DNA of 64,000 nucleotides from the NCBI GenBank assembly GCA_005784505.1, contig VCAZ01000125.1, forward strand, positions 603,501 through 667,500, written 5' to 3'. The notes beneath the pieces were generated by a model. The model saw only the letters and a program-made list of their open reading frames with translations. It ran no database searches and was not told where the DNA came from. This document shows, piece by piece, positions 11,652 to 22,676 of the stretch (position 1 is its first letter; each line of letters begins with the position of its first letter). Source of the DNA: Bagarius yarrelli (taxonomy: Eukaryota > Chordata > Actinopteri > Siluriformes > Sisoridae). A program made the translations under genes and the position numbers.

Positions 11652-13619
11652 ACAGATTCACTAATTGCAAATGAGCGAGAATAAACACTCATATGATGTA
11701 TTATACACAGGATACAAAGCAGGAGGTCAACAGGCAATTGTTTGAGAGACTAGAAAAAAAGGCGAGTTTTCTTCGGGTTATTGAGAAGAATAAGCTCTCA
11801 GAGAGTAGAAAAGCCTTTAGACCTTTTCCAACAAACAGGAGATGGAGAGAGTGGCAACAGACTGGCATGATGTTGCGAAATACGATCATGAAGGAGCTCA
11901 AAACATCAAAAAATTCCCCATCCTCCTCCTCCTTCTCTATCATGCACTATACACTTTGACACGATTTAATAGAGAAATAAAACCAGCTGACGGTTCTGTG
12001 TGGAGGATTGCTCACAGCCCACACAACCTCCCATAATACCCTCTGCCACGGAACGCAGTGGCTTTATTGACTAAACGTCCACATGAAAGGCTCTCTAAGC
12101 AAACTGCTCAAGTTTTACACGGAGTCTAAACTAAAGGTTTTACAGTACATTTCGTTAAATAAAAAACAAGACAACCACAAACATCGAGTGGATCGATATT
12201 GTAAGTCTGTCCCTCTGTGTGCATTTACAGTGAAGATCCTTGACGCTTTTAGCCGGCCGAGTGTGTGTAGTGTTGCATTTCTACTGAATGAGGTCGCTTC
12301 ATGAACCCGCTAAACCTCATTCAGCCGTCAGTAAATAACATGCTGTGTAACTCTCCATGGGTTAAGCTGGGGGTTAACTAGAGGAGGTGGCTAAAAATCA
12401 TACTAAAAAAAAACAAAAAAACAAAACCCTTGAGACTCAATTCACACTAGAACTCACCATACCTGTGAAGTCACCTACCTACCAGTGTAATTCATACCTC
12501 ATCATCAAACTAAAAATAAGTGTTCTTTTTGTAAAGCAACCCAGTTTTAATCTGTAACACATCAACAAAGCACTTCATTGTCATAGTTGTGGCAGTGTAG
12601 TAACTAGAAGCAGCTCCAGACTATTTCTGGAGGGTTAATTCTAGATTTTTCTAAAGGATTTTAATATAAAGACTGCAATAAAAATCTTTCTACAAGTTCT
12701 ACTGTATGGTTTATATCCAGACAAAAGCAACAGCGGATTTCTTTTTTTTTTTTTCAAAAAACTGTAGGAAATATCTTAGTGTAATGTGTAGGATGGTTCA
12801 TGTTGTTTGCACTAATTTATAGTCACTTCCTGAAAGCCATAGCCGCAAGGAAACAGGAGCGTATAATATTTATACTTATAATGCAGAATAGAAAAACCTT
12901 GGAAACATTTTAAAAGCTTTGAATGAAGTCGAGCTATAGACAAACAAAGGATCTAGTAGTTTGATGCGATACGCTTGGTCTTTTGAGAAACTTTAAATGG
13001 TTAGCATGCTAGCTAACCGGATACGCAGCGATGCAGCTTTGCAAATGGAATTAAGGTTATTGTTAGTCTCAGGGACTACCAGACATTTTGGATGGATATA
13101 AGTTGTTCCCATTTGTGTCACTTCATCGGCTGCACTTCTGGTAGTAGCAATCATTATTTCAGGTTGAAGATCTGAAGAGACAAAAAGCACATTCTGCCTG
13201 CGCATGTAGACTAATTTGCTGTGTATTAAAAAATATGAAGTTAATACATTTTTAATGTGACCTCCAAGGGCATAAGAGTGCAAAATCCACCTCCCACAGG
13301 CTTTCAGCATTAGATTAAAGTCAATTTGCTTTTAACATGGGTTTCAACAAACCCTGACCTAACAGAAATGCAGAGTGTGATGATGTATAAATACCTTCAT
13401 TGGTTGGGAAGGAAAAGCTGTAATTCACTGTTGGCTAATGTGCACTGATAAGCAGAGCAGCATGCCCAGGTGAGGTGTGTTTATGCTTCATTTGTAATTA
13501 TGCAATGCACTTAAGAATATTACAATGATTTCCAACTCTACAGAAACGATCCTTTTAAAGAGCTGGAAATGGAAATGATTTTTTTTTCACAGCAGAGATG
13601 TGTAGTAGATAAAGAGATA

Positions 13620-14280
13620 TAGATTATAGTGAATTCTATATCCTGGAGTTTTATAGTGATTTTCTTAATTTGAAAGAATTAGTTAATTAGTTTTAGAATG
13701 AATTTCTCCATTATTGCATTTTATATTAATTTTCTCTAGCTTGGAATTTTATTGGGATTTTCTACATGAAAAAATGGATTTTCTATATTTTGGTGTCGTA
13801 TATAGTTATATATATTTTTTTATTCTGGAGTTTGACGATAGTTTTCTCAATTTTATTTTTCATATAGTGGAGTTTTATACTGATTTTATATATCTTGGTA
13901 AATGTTTATATCCTGGAGTTTGATAAATATTTTTTCTCGTTTGTCATTTTGTAATGATTTTCTGTATTTTGGCATTTTATAATATTTTTTTGTACCGTGG
14001 AATATTATCGGGATTTTCTGTATCATAAAGTTTTATATTGATTTTCTATATTTTGGTGTTGTATAGGGATTTTCTTCATCGTGGAGTTTTATAATTCATT
14101 TTCTTTATTTTTCTGTTTTATATTGATTTTCAAGATTTTGGTGTATATTGGAATTTTATAGTGATTTACTGAATATTGGAGTTTTATCTTGGACTGCTAT
14201 AATAATTTTCTGTACCTTGCAGTTTTATACCAGTTTTTTAACATCCTGATTTTCTGTATCTTGGACTTAAATACACATTT
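13620..14280. repeat. degenerate tandem array, unit about 28 bp
   Basis: Roughly 20 imperfect units built on 'GATTTTCTRTATYTTGGAGT' plus 'TTTATAGT', spacing 28-29 bp between successive GATTTTC motifs (clearest at 14,040-14,260). Strand asymmetric: T-rich on the plus strand throughout. Confidence 0.75.
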
Positions 14281-15024
14281 AATGAGGAACTAAAGTCGCT
14301 GCAGTAAGAACAGCTCTTGCCACCTACATATTCCATAAGCCTCAGGCATGAGCTGGATACCATATTTACATCTTAACTCTGAGCCTGGAGACTTCTGGAC
14401 CACTTCCACCAGGCACAGAAACAATGCGAAGGTTGGCACTAGGATTGCCAGCCTCTCTCATGTAGTCTCCTGTTAATAATAATAGGCAGTTTAAACCTGT
14501 GGAGACATTAGACATAGCTGTCTCACTATATTAAAAAAAAACCCATATCCTACCTGCCATTGAACAGAACTAAGTCTTAGTCTTCGAAACACTAAACACG
14601 TATGGGTGATGAGTAAAGTATTCACAGTAGGAGGTGTAGCATTGCCATGTTTCTTACACACGCACATCACTTAAGACACCTCACAGGCCAGCAGTCTGGA
14701 GTCATTTGAGGGAAGTGATTAGAAACTTCTTGTATTAGTTCATAGTTTAAAAGCGAAATAAAAACACAATGTTGAACAACACAAAAGCATAACACTTCAA
14801 AAAGCTTGTGATGAAACAGCAGGTCAGAGCAGGAATCAGACAATCTTACTGTATAGTATCCTCATTTCTGATGTTCCCGTGTAGAAGATCGAGAGTAATG
14901 AACACTAATGGAGTCCCTCAAGTTTGTATACAGAGACAGTCTGTTAAGTGTTTAGCGCTGAGAATCAGCCAAGTGTTAGTGGGTCTTTGGAAATGAGGAT
15001 GAGTGTGTTACAAAATGCAGTGTT

Positions 15025-15064
15025 TCTTTCTCTCTCTCTCTCTCTCTTTCTCTCTCGCTCTCTC
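15025..15064. repeat. (CT)n microsatellite
   Basis: About 18 imperfect CT units. Confidence 0.92.
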
Positions 15065-15656
15065 CTCATCTCAGCAGGGAATGACACATCTCTGTTTTCA
15101 TCAGTTTAAACAGAGGTCGCTCTGAAGATCAGTTCTGTGGCTCCCTTCCAGTCAAAAAATTCAAGATCAGTGCTTTCCTTCTTAGGATTTTCTCAGCTGG
15201 TGGAAACGCACACAGCCAGTCCGCTGATATTAGAACCAGATGAAAAAAATTAATACATCTTACCAAGAGGTGAGCACCAGCCTTCATTAATCTGAAAAAA
15301 ATGTTCATACCACACAATGAAATGAAAGAATACAATCACGTGTCATCCTTTACAGAATGCGATCTTCATCCTTTATCATAGGATTATGATAGGTCCAGAT
15401 AGTGGAGTGTAAGAATGGTACACAAAAAAAAACCTTGAAATAGACAACCAAACCAAACATCTAGGCTTTTCCTCTAGCAGCCGCTGCAGCCATGACTGTG
15501 TCAATCGATTAGATGTTCAGTCAGCCATATGGAGGGGTTAACAGGGCTGAGTCAGGAGCCCATCATGCTCCTGAGGAACAGGAGAGACAGCAAAAACAAC
15601 AGAGAAAAAGAGAGTGAGAGAGGATGAGTAGAGGAAGGCATTTCAATTTGCCCTTT

Positions 15657-15907
15657 TTACTCCACCGAGCCTGGATGAAGGCTAAGAGCAGGCGGGTCAA
15701 GGCAGGTGGGGGAGTAACTCAGATGGGGCTCTTTGATCCAGAGCAATGGCGCACCATTTTTGCCCTCCTGATTCTTGCTGGAACTACGGCTCTTGTAGCG
15801 CACCAGCAGGACAGCGATGAGCAGGATGCCAAAGATGGGGAAGGGGTAGAAGAAAACGAAATAAAAAAGCGAGCTGTTGGAGCACACCACTGACTGAAGT
15901 GTAGAGA
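15657..15907 (-). CDS. igsf3: igsf3 last coding exon: stalk, transmembrane helix, cytoplasmic tail, stop
   Basis: This exon starts after TTCTTTCCCCAG, completes a phase-1 codon and ends at a TAA stop at 15,657-15,659, encoding about 83 residues. A short extracellular stalk with one Cys and 'NSS' is followed by a hydrophobic segment of about 24 residues, from 'SLFYFVFFYPF' to 'ILLIAVLLV', then the stop-transfer 'RYKSRSSSK'. The tail of about 45 residues includes 'PLLWIKEPHLSYSP' and ends 'HPGSVE'. This matches my recollection of the IGSF3 cytoplasmic tail and not the short basic tails of PTGFRN or IGSF8. It is the main reason for calling the gene igsf3 and not another EWI-family member. No membrane-proximal cytoplasmic Cys is seen. 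Confidence 0.87.
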
Positions 15908-16037
15908 CTGGGGAAAGAAAGAAAAAAAGATTATTTATTTCATAGAGATTTGACTAATTTAAAGTGAATCCTTTCAGTACTGAGGGGTGACATATGAATA
16001 GTTCATAAACTAAAAAAACAAAAATACAATTCTGTAC
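15908..16037 (-). other. igsf3 last intron (130 bp)
   Basis: A short intron bounded by GTACAG and CCCCAG. It is pyrimidine-rich before the acceptor and contains no repeat. Confidence 0.85.
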
Positions 16038-16454
16038 CTTTCTCAAGAACACTGACTACGGTAGCTCCAGAGTTGTTTGTGGCGAGGCGATACCATGCAT
16101 TGCGTGGGTTCAGTAGCCACTCCTCCACATGACAGTAGTATTTTCCTGCATCTCCTGGACGTGCCCTTTGAATGGTCAAACTGTAGACATCTGAGGTTGT
16201 GCGCTCAAACTGCAGTCTAGAATTGTGGCCTGGCTCCTCCATCGGACTGCAGTTCCCGTTCCCGAACACAGCGTCATGGCCGATGGAGAACACACACTCC
16301 CGTTTGCCTTCTCCCGCCGAGCGCGACATGTACCATGACACGGAGAAGCGAGAGTCTTTGGAGGACTGAGAGGGTATACTGCAACCCAAACGGACCGATC
16401 CATATTCAGACACTGTGACGTTCGACTCAATCTCCTCCACCTGCAATTTGACGG
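16038..16454 (-). CDS. igsf3: igsf3 coding exon, membrane-proximal Ig V-type domain (probably domain 8)
   Basis: This 417-nt, phase-1 exon has acceptor ATCACGATAG and donor GTACAG. The acceptor was chosen because only it gives the two-base completion of the split codon; the alternative AG after TTGC at 16,442 would break the frame. The domain has Cys near residues 25 and 108, core Trp in 'VSWYM', and 'DAGKYYC' followed by 'HVEEWLLNPRNAWYRLA'. Two extra Cys, in 'ECVFSI' and 'NCSPMEE', could pair with each other. 'NVT' near residue 12 and 'NNS' near residue 127 are possible glycosylation sites. Only 130 bases separate it from the last coding exon. Confidence 0.9.
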
Positions 16455-17248
16455 CTATCGTGATAAGACAGAGAGCGAGAAAATAAATTCAGACGTTAAC
16501 TAAAAGGACCAGGAATAAAAGTCTGCATTCACAATTCTTTTTTGTAGGCGAATCCTAGACCCTGTGACAAGAGCAATATGTAGATAACTGATTAAAAATG
16601 TGTTGGCAATAATGAAACTAAGTGCGGGCCATGTACCTATAAAATGAATATGATGAACACAAAGGTTACAACGCTCATAGGTAAAGGTGTCAAAATCGTC
16701 TTGTTTAATGTAGTACACAGGCACCTGATTGGTCAGTGCATTACCACTCATTAGATTAGGAAAAAAAGGGAGCGGGGGTTCCTCATAGCATCAAAGCTGC
16801 GATAAGACTCAAGATTCCTTTCTCTATGAGCTCATAGTCTGCTCATATCTCCTACAGATAAAGCAGAAATATTTGGGATTAAGGCAAAAGATAGAAGATC
16901 AGGTGACCTTTTTTTTCCTTATCCATCTGCTTTTAAAGCCCGTTTTGAAAGCTTTCCAAGAGTGCCATGCACCCCTGCAATTTAATGAGAACCTCTCCTC
17001 CATCCCAGGGGAAATTAGGTTAGACTTTTCAGCACATATTAAATATATATTAGAAAATAGAAGCATTGTGATAGGCTTCGAGAGGCGTGTTTGTTGAGGC
17101 CCCGGTGTTGAAATGGAGGTTACACAGCGCAAGTTGACATTTCTCCTAAACACATTTGTGTTGCAGAATATTAAGATAAGTACCATTATTTAATGTGACT
17201 AGTTGTGTTAAACAATACAATGCATTATAGACACAACATCTGTATATA

Positions 17249-17864
17249 CACTATATTGCCATAAGTTTGTGGACACCTGACTATCAGCTCTTTCTTTTGG
17301 TTCATCATCAAACAAATTTGGAAGCACAGAGTTGTCTAGAATGTCTTTGTATATTGCAGCAGTGGATATGTTGTGGTTGACTTGAGTGTTCTGCAAAGAG
17401 CCCTGACCTCAACACCACTAAACATTTTAGGGATGAACTGGAACACAGACTGTACCACAGACCTCCTTACCCAGGGGTGGGCAGTCTTGGTCCTGGAGGG
17501 TCGGTGGGCAGTCTTGGTTCTGGAGTGTCGGTGTCCTGCATAGTTTAGCTCCAACTTGCCTCAACACACTTACCTGTAAGTTGCAAGTGTACCTTGCAAG
17601 ACCTTGATTAGTTGGTGTAGGTGTGTTTGATTAGGGTTGGGAGCTAAACTCTGCAGGACACCGTCCCTCCAGGACCGGGATTGGCCTCCCCTGTCCTTAC
17701 CCCTGATGTCAGTGCTGTTAGTACAAATACTATTGTAGAGCACATCTCAGCGGAAAGTCTGAGTAGAAAAATGGACCTTAATCCAACAGCAAAATGGGAG
17801 TAAATTTGGAATAAGATGTTAAAACCAAATAAATCTGTCCACAAACATTTGCTAATACAGCGTA
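17249..17864. mobile_element. non-autonomous Tc1/mariner-like element, interrupted
   Basis: The left end 'CTATATTGCCATAAGTTTG' and the inverted right end 'TGTCCACAAACATTTG' define a diverged pair of terminal repeats of the 'GTTTGTGGACACCTGAC' family. The interior resembles antisense or decayed transposase sequence of that family ('CCCTGACCTCAACACCACT'). It is split by a second element at 17,472-17,693. Confidence 0.75.
17472..17693. mobile_element. hAT-like MITE with exact 8-bp target duplication
   Basis: 222 bp, beginning CAGGGGTGGGCAGTC and ending with the inverted counterpart GGATTGGCCTCCCCTG. It is flanked on both sides by TCCTTACC (17,464-17,471 and 17,694-17,701). An 8-bp duplication and CAGGGG ends are hallmarks of hAT elements. 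The left end carries a tandem duplication of about 27 bp (GGGCAGTCTTGGT..). No coding capacity. Confidence 0.88.
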
Positions 17865-18781
17865 TAAGAGTTTCATGTTTTGTGCCAACATGCTAAAAAC
17901 ATTTTTTTGGCATAAAGAATCAATTTAGTCTCTCCATAGTCATATACCATAGTCATAAATCACTGTAGAACATAAATGTCTAACAAAAACTGGATAAACG
18001 AAACTTTAAAACAGACAGGCTACAAAGTGTAGACAGGCTACAAGGTGGGGAGGTGTAAATCTGTGGTGGTGTAATCTATTCCCTTTTATAAATATTGGTG
18101 AGCAGATGCAGTTGTCAAATGCTTTGTCCCGTGATCGCTAAATGGCTTGAACAGCAGGGATGTGCAGACAGTTGGGTACGGTACGGTTGGGTAAGGTATA
18201 GATAGGTATTCTTAGCCTCAGACATGATGGCTTAAGGTCTGATACAAACGGCACAAAGAAACTTAAAAGACTCCAACTTATTTTGTTTTTTGCAAATACA
18301 CCTTCTTCAGCACCAAAGGAAATTCTTCTTTGTCTTAAAAGTCATGGTCAAAAAAAGAATTTGTGCTTTATCTGAAAATTTTACATCATTTGTAAATTAA
18401 CTGTCTATAAAAAGTTTTCTTTGGAAATTGGTGCATTGTTGTTTTACAACTTTCATAAAAAAATCTATTCATCTATACTTCCATGTCTGCCTGTTTTGTA
18501 GGGACTTTACATTTGAAAAATTACCTTTTATTTCCTTGAACATAAAGCTAAGCAAAACAAACTGTGATTGACTGCTTCACATGTAAATCATATGCACTGA
18601 TTTATGCACTAAAGAATATAGAAATCTAGCCAATATAGAAATCTAGCCACATAAGACTGTCTCTGGAGTTGGGGTGAATCTGGCAGCCTTGGTTGCCATA
18701 TGGTGTGTTTTCGAGCAGTGTATGCTGGTTGGTGGTATTTCAGTACAGGATGTCTACTCTGTATCGTTGTTTCAATAGACC

Positions 18782-18967
18782 AGGTTACATTACATTTACA
18801 GCATTTGGCAGACGTCCTTATCCAGAGCGACTTACATATATATATCTCTTTTATACAACTGAGCAATTCAGGGTTAAGGGCCTCGCTCAGGTGGCAGCTT
18901 GGTGATGTGGGAATCAAACCCTAATCTTGCAATTAGCAGTCTTAACCACTATGCTACCACTTCGCCC
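18782..18967 (-). mobile_element. tRNA-derived SINE, family A
   Basis: A nearly complete inverted copy: 'CAGCATTTGGCAGACGTCC', 'CAACTGAGCAATTCAGGG', 'CTTAACCACTATGCTACCAC'. Intronic. Confidence 0.82.
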
Positions 18968-19480
18968 CAGATGTGTGTGCCTTTAGGGTCTTAATGGGAA
19001 GATTCCCTGTGACAGCTGATGCACATATACCTTCAAGGGGTCTCTCTGTTGTAAGATTGATAATGAACTAGCCTGTGTGTGTATGTCTGATGGCCACACC
19101 AGTCTCTGAGGAGGGATGATTATGTCAGGCCAGACGCCTTGTAATCCGCTTTGTGCCAGGGGAGGCAGATGGCTATAAAACCCCAGGGGAACGAAACACA
19201 AACCTAGTGGCAATAGTGAATGAAAAAAACACCCTAAGACTGCCTTTAGTGCTGATCTTACGGTTGAATGAGTGCCAAAAGGAAAACCACCCTTTTATTA
19301 GCGTTATGAGGGAAATATTTTTTTGTTTTTTTTATGGCACACTAATGAGCAGTTGTGTGTGGCCACCTCCTGGCTGTATCTATGTGTGGTTGAATGCCAA
19401 CATAAAAAGTGGCAGCCTAATAAAACATGTTCCAGCTGTCAGTGTACATTACAGGCATTTCTGTGTCTCACTTGTCTTAC

Positions 19481-19891
19481 CCGGTTGCTTGATCACTACA
19501 TTTGTCAAGCCAGAGGTTTCGCGGGCCAGGCGGTACCACACTCCATCAGGATCGGTAAGCCACTCCTCCACTAGGCAGTAGTAGGTTCCACTGTCGCTGG
19601 TCTCGGTGCGGTGCAGCGTCAGGGCATAAAGGCTTGGTGAGAGGCGTTCGCACTGCACACGGCTGCGCAGACGCTCCTCCTCAGCGTATGCACCATACTC
19701 AAACGCCCCGGTGCGCTCGATCTTCAAAAGCAGTTCAGTAGGCTCGGTTGCCGCACCCTTCCGTGCGTACCACAGCACAGCGTGCTGGGACTCGGTGCTC
19801 GTCTGGGAGGCGATGGAGCAGTTGAGACGCACGCGACTGTCTTCCACAAACTGCAGGCTCTGGTTGACCTTGTGCATGCGTAGCTTGCTGA
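19481..19891 (-). CDS. igsf3: igsf3 coding exon, Ig V-type domain (probably domain 7)
   Basis: This 411-nt, phase-1 exon has acceptor CTCCTTCCAG and donor GTAAGA. The Ig domain has Cys near residues 25 and 106, core Trp in 'VLWYA', and 'DSGTYYC' followed by 'LVEEWLTDPDGVWYRLA'. One extra Cys lies in 'RVQCERL' in the second half, outside the canonical pair. Candidate N-glycosylation sites are 'NQS' and 'NCS'. The C-terminal pattern (VEEWL..P...WYRLA) is shared with the following exon, so these two domains are the most alike in the window, possibly an old internal duplication (inference). Its polypyrimidine tract runs into a long (CT)n repeat. Confidence 0.9.
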
Positions 19892-19893
19892 CT

Positions 19894-19899
19894 GGAAGG

Positions 19900-19950
<51 letters not shown>
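19894..19950 (-). repeat. (CT)n microsatellite forming the domain 7 exon polypyrimidine tract
   Basis: On the minus strand about 22 CT units are followed by TTTGCCTCCTTCCAG and the exon start at 19,891. The repeat lies within 15 bases of the acceptor. Confidence 0.9.
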
Positions 19951-19952
<2 letters not shown>

Positions 19953-21502
19953 ATAAATTAGATGTTGAGGTAAAAGAGCATAAAGGAAAAAATAAGATGT
20001 CAGAGGAGGAAAGGAGGCCTGCTGTCTTCTACACTGCTTAAATCGGATTACATACGGCCGTGTCAGGTGTGACTGCCACAGACACTGCCTGCTATTTCAC
20101 ACCATGAGAGGATTTAGGAAAGCCAGCAGCATGGATAAAAACCTACTTGAGCAGGCGGAATTCACACAGACACGCACATGTGCCTGAATTTACCAAATTC
20201 AGGACTCAAAAATATAAACAGTAGGAACAGAAGCAGATGTCTTGCTTATCCAGTGCCATTTATACTGACACCTGCAGGTCAAGAAGCCCTCCAAATACAC
20301 ACTAAGGATCTAGTTTTTTTATCACACATTCAGGGCACACACACTCACACAGGGATTACTACAGCTGCAAAACTTTACATTCCACCTCTTTCCTCTGTCT
20401 TCATGCTTTAGTAATTCTTAGTGAAAAAATCCAATTTTCCACTGACACTTTGAGGCTATAATCCTTGTAGCACATCTTCGACTGCAGTTACAGTGATGGA
20501 CAGAGCTTTCGCTTAAAGCTTGCTGCATTTTCACAGCATAGAAACAGGTCAAATGCTCTGCTTAAAAAAACCCCCCAAAAAACACACACTTCTAAACAAC
20601 AGTACAATTGCTCACGACCCAAATTTCCAAGATGCATGAGCTTCCCATTCGCTGACAGTCTGGCAAACAATTTATTTTAAAACCGCTGCTCAAAAGGTGA
20701 ATTGCAGCTCAAATAAAACGGAATCATCAATTAAAAGTAGAAGAGATCTATTAAAGTAGTGGTCGAATCACTGCCTCAAATAAATCAAACCCACCTACTC
20801 AACCCAAACCCCCCCTCCCCTTCCTGTCTAGTTCCTTTTTGGGGTCAGTAACAGAAGCACACACAAACACATGATTGGATACATTATAAATCAAAGCATT
20901 TCTATAGCACAGGTTTGTAACTGCACATCTGTCTAAAATAAAGATTTTGCCTCAAGAGTATTACAATCTTTCGAAGACTAATGAGGCTGAACTAACTGGA
21001 GTCAGTGCATATCTCCAAGACATTCTAAAAGAAAAAAAGCCCCTTCTTACTTTTCCCCAACAGTCTAGAAACAAGCTTCCGAGCTGGATTGCTACTGAAA
21101 GTTGCCGGAGGTTTTTTATTTTCTTCCGAATGTATCTAATATCACTAAATTCAAACATGGAGGCTGGGCAGTTAGGAAGCTTCTTGCATAGAGTATCGGA
21201 CACAAATTCATAAAGTATCAGTATAATGTACAAGCTGAAATCAAACAGGACTGAAATTCAAACAGAAATTACTTTTTAATAGTTAAAAGTTTTACTATTG
21301 ATTTCTCTGCCAGATAATTATGTATTATAATAGACCCTGTGTCTGATAGATGTAAATGTATAACTTGTTATTATTAGCGATGGCAGGCTTTATCAATTAT
21401 AAACAACGAATCGTTCAGAATTTTTTCAATCATAATCAGTGATGGCAATAAATAAACAGCATTACTAACGGCATTACTTTTTCAAGGCATGTATATATAT
21501 AT

Positions 21503-21506
<4 letters not shown>

Positions 21507-21539
<33 letters not shown>
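21507..21539. repeat. (CT)n microsatellite
   Basis: About 16 CT units, just after a short TA run. Confidence 0.93.
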
Positions 21540-21540
<1 letters not shown>

Positions 21541-22356
21541 ACCAACACAAAGTAGCACATAAGTGGGTTAGGCTTAATGAAATACAGCTTTCAAACTTTT
21601 AAGAAAATAAAAATCTAAATAATCTATATATTATGGTCAGTATAGGTAGTATGAATAAAATTCGGATGTACTACAGGAGTCCAACAACTTCAAAGGTGGC
21701 TTTTACAAACAGGAAATATAATTACTATTTTCCCATGTTGAGGTAAAAGACTAGACTGATTATGTACTTTACATACCGCCACATAGTGTAGATTTGTGTA
21801 AAGTGTTTATTAATGATAAATACTTCCATTTATATATTACTCAGTGAAATTATATAGTGACTATTTATCAGTTTTCTAGACTACTGGAAAGTGAATGGAG
21901 AAAAGAGAAATGAAAGCATTGAGTTTCACAAGCCTGTCACAAGCCATTATGACATAATGTGTCATTATTAAGTTTCTCTTTTAGTGTCATTTTTTTTTCC
22001 TTGTTTAGGTCAGAGGAGCAGTTAAGACAGATAATTAGACAAAGTCAACTAATCCCTGTGCATTCTGCAAGACCATGCAACTTTATCCAATTATCCTATA
22101 CTATACTTTATCCCTGTGCAAAATTTACAGTTAGTTGACTTTGTCCCAACTTGCGTCACATTTTTAAATAATACAAAAAAAAGGAACCCAAAACATTCAC
22201 AATAAGAGCCACAAAATCCTGGAAGGGTTGAATAAAATTATTATTGTGGAAAAAACTTAACTTTTTATTTGCTGCCAGAAAATAACAGTGAAAAGTAATA
22301 AAATGTGAGTGGATAGCTGGTGTTACTTGCTAATAAAGGAGAAAATGCTTTGGAAA

Positions 22357-22676
22357 GGGCAGCACGGCGGCTTAGTGGTTAGCACGGTTGCAAGAAGGCC
22401 CGGGTTTGATTTGCATGTTTCCTCCGTGCTTGTTTGGGTTTATTCCAGGTACTCCGGTTTCCTCCCACAGTTTAAATACATGTATGTTAGGTTGATTGGT
22501 AATTGTAAATTACCAGTAAGTGCGAGCGTGTGTGTCCCTGTGATAGACTGGCGACCTGTTCAGGGTGTACCTCTCCTGCCTTTTGCCCTTTCAGAGTCTG
22601 GGATAGGCCGGGATAGGCTCCAGCACATCCCTGTGATCCCGAATTAGGGAATAAGCAGGTTTAGAAGACGAATGAA
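22357..22676 (+). mobile_element. tRNA-derived SINE, family B, with target duplication
   Basis: Begins 'GCAGCACGGCGGCTTAGTGG' (A-box region), continues through 'CCGGGTTTGATT' (B-box) and 'GGTACTCCGGTTTCCTCCCA', and ends 'GGAATAAGCAGG...GAATGAATG'. It is flanked by the direct repeat AATGCTTTG (22,344-22,352 and 22,679-22,687). Confidence 0.85.

Larger units (their letters stand above)
10920..15656 (-). other. candidate igsf3 3' UTR and proximal 3' flank
   Basis: This is sequence immediately downstream of the stop codon. I see no further coding exon. It contains a SINE (11,476-11,651), an AAT microsatellite, a CT microsatellite and a decayed ~28-bp tandem array. A good minus-strand AATAAA followed by T/G-rich sequence sits at the far end (10,944-10,949), which would give a UTR of about 4.7 kb. 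Another AATAAA lies at 12,063-12,068. Where transcription really ends cannot be read from the sequence, so the extent is a guess. Confidence 0.25.
16455..19480 (-). other. igsf3 intron (3.0 kb)
   Basis: Lies between the domain 7 and domain 8 exons. It holds a nested transposon (17,249-17,864) and a SINE (18,782-18,967). There is a small 17-bp tandem duplication at about 18,614-18,650. Nothing else is recognisable. Confidence 0.85.

Noticed and set aside
16440..16446. Alternative AG acceptor (TTGCAG) for the domain 8 exon
   Set aside because: Using it would leave the codon split incorrectly (phase 0), whereas the AG at 16,455-16,456 preserves phase 1 and joins the previous exon in frame.
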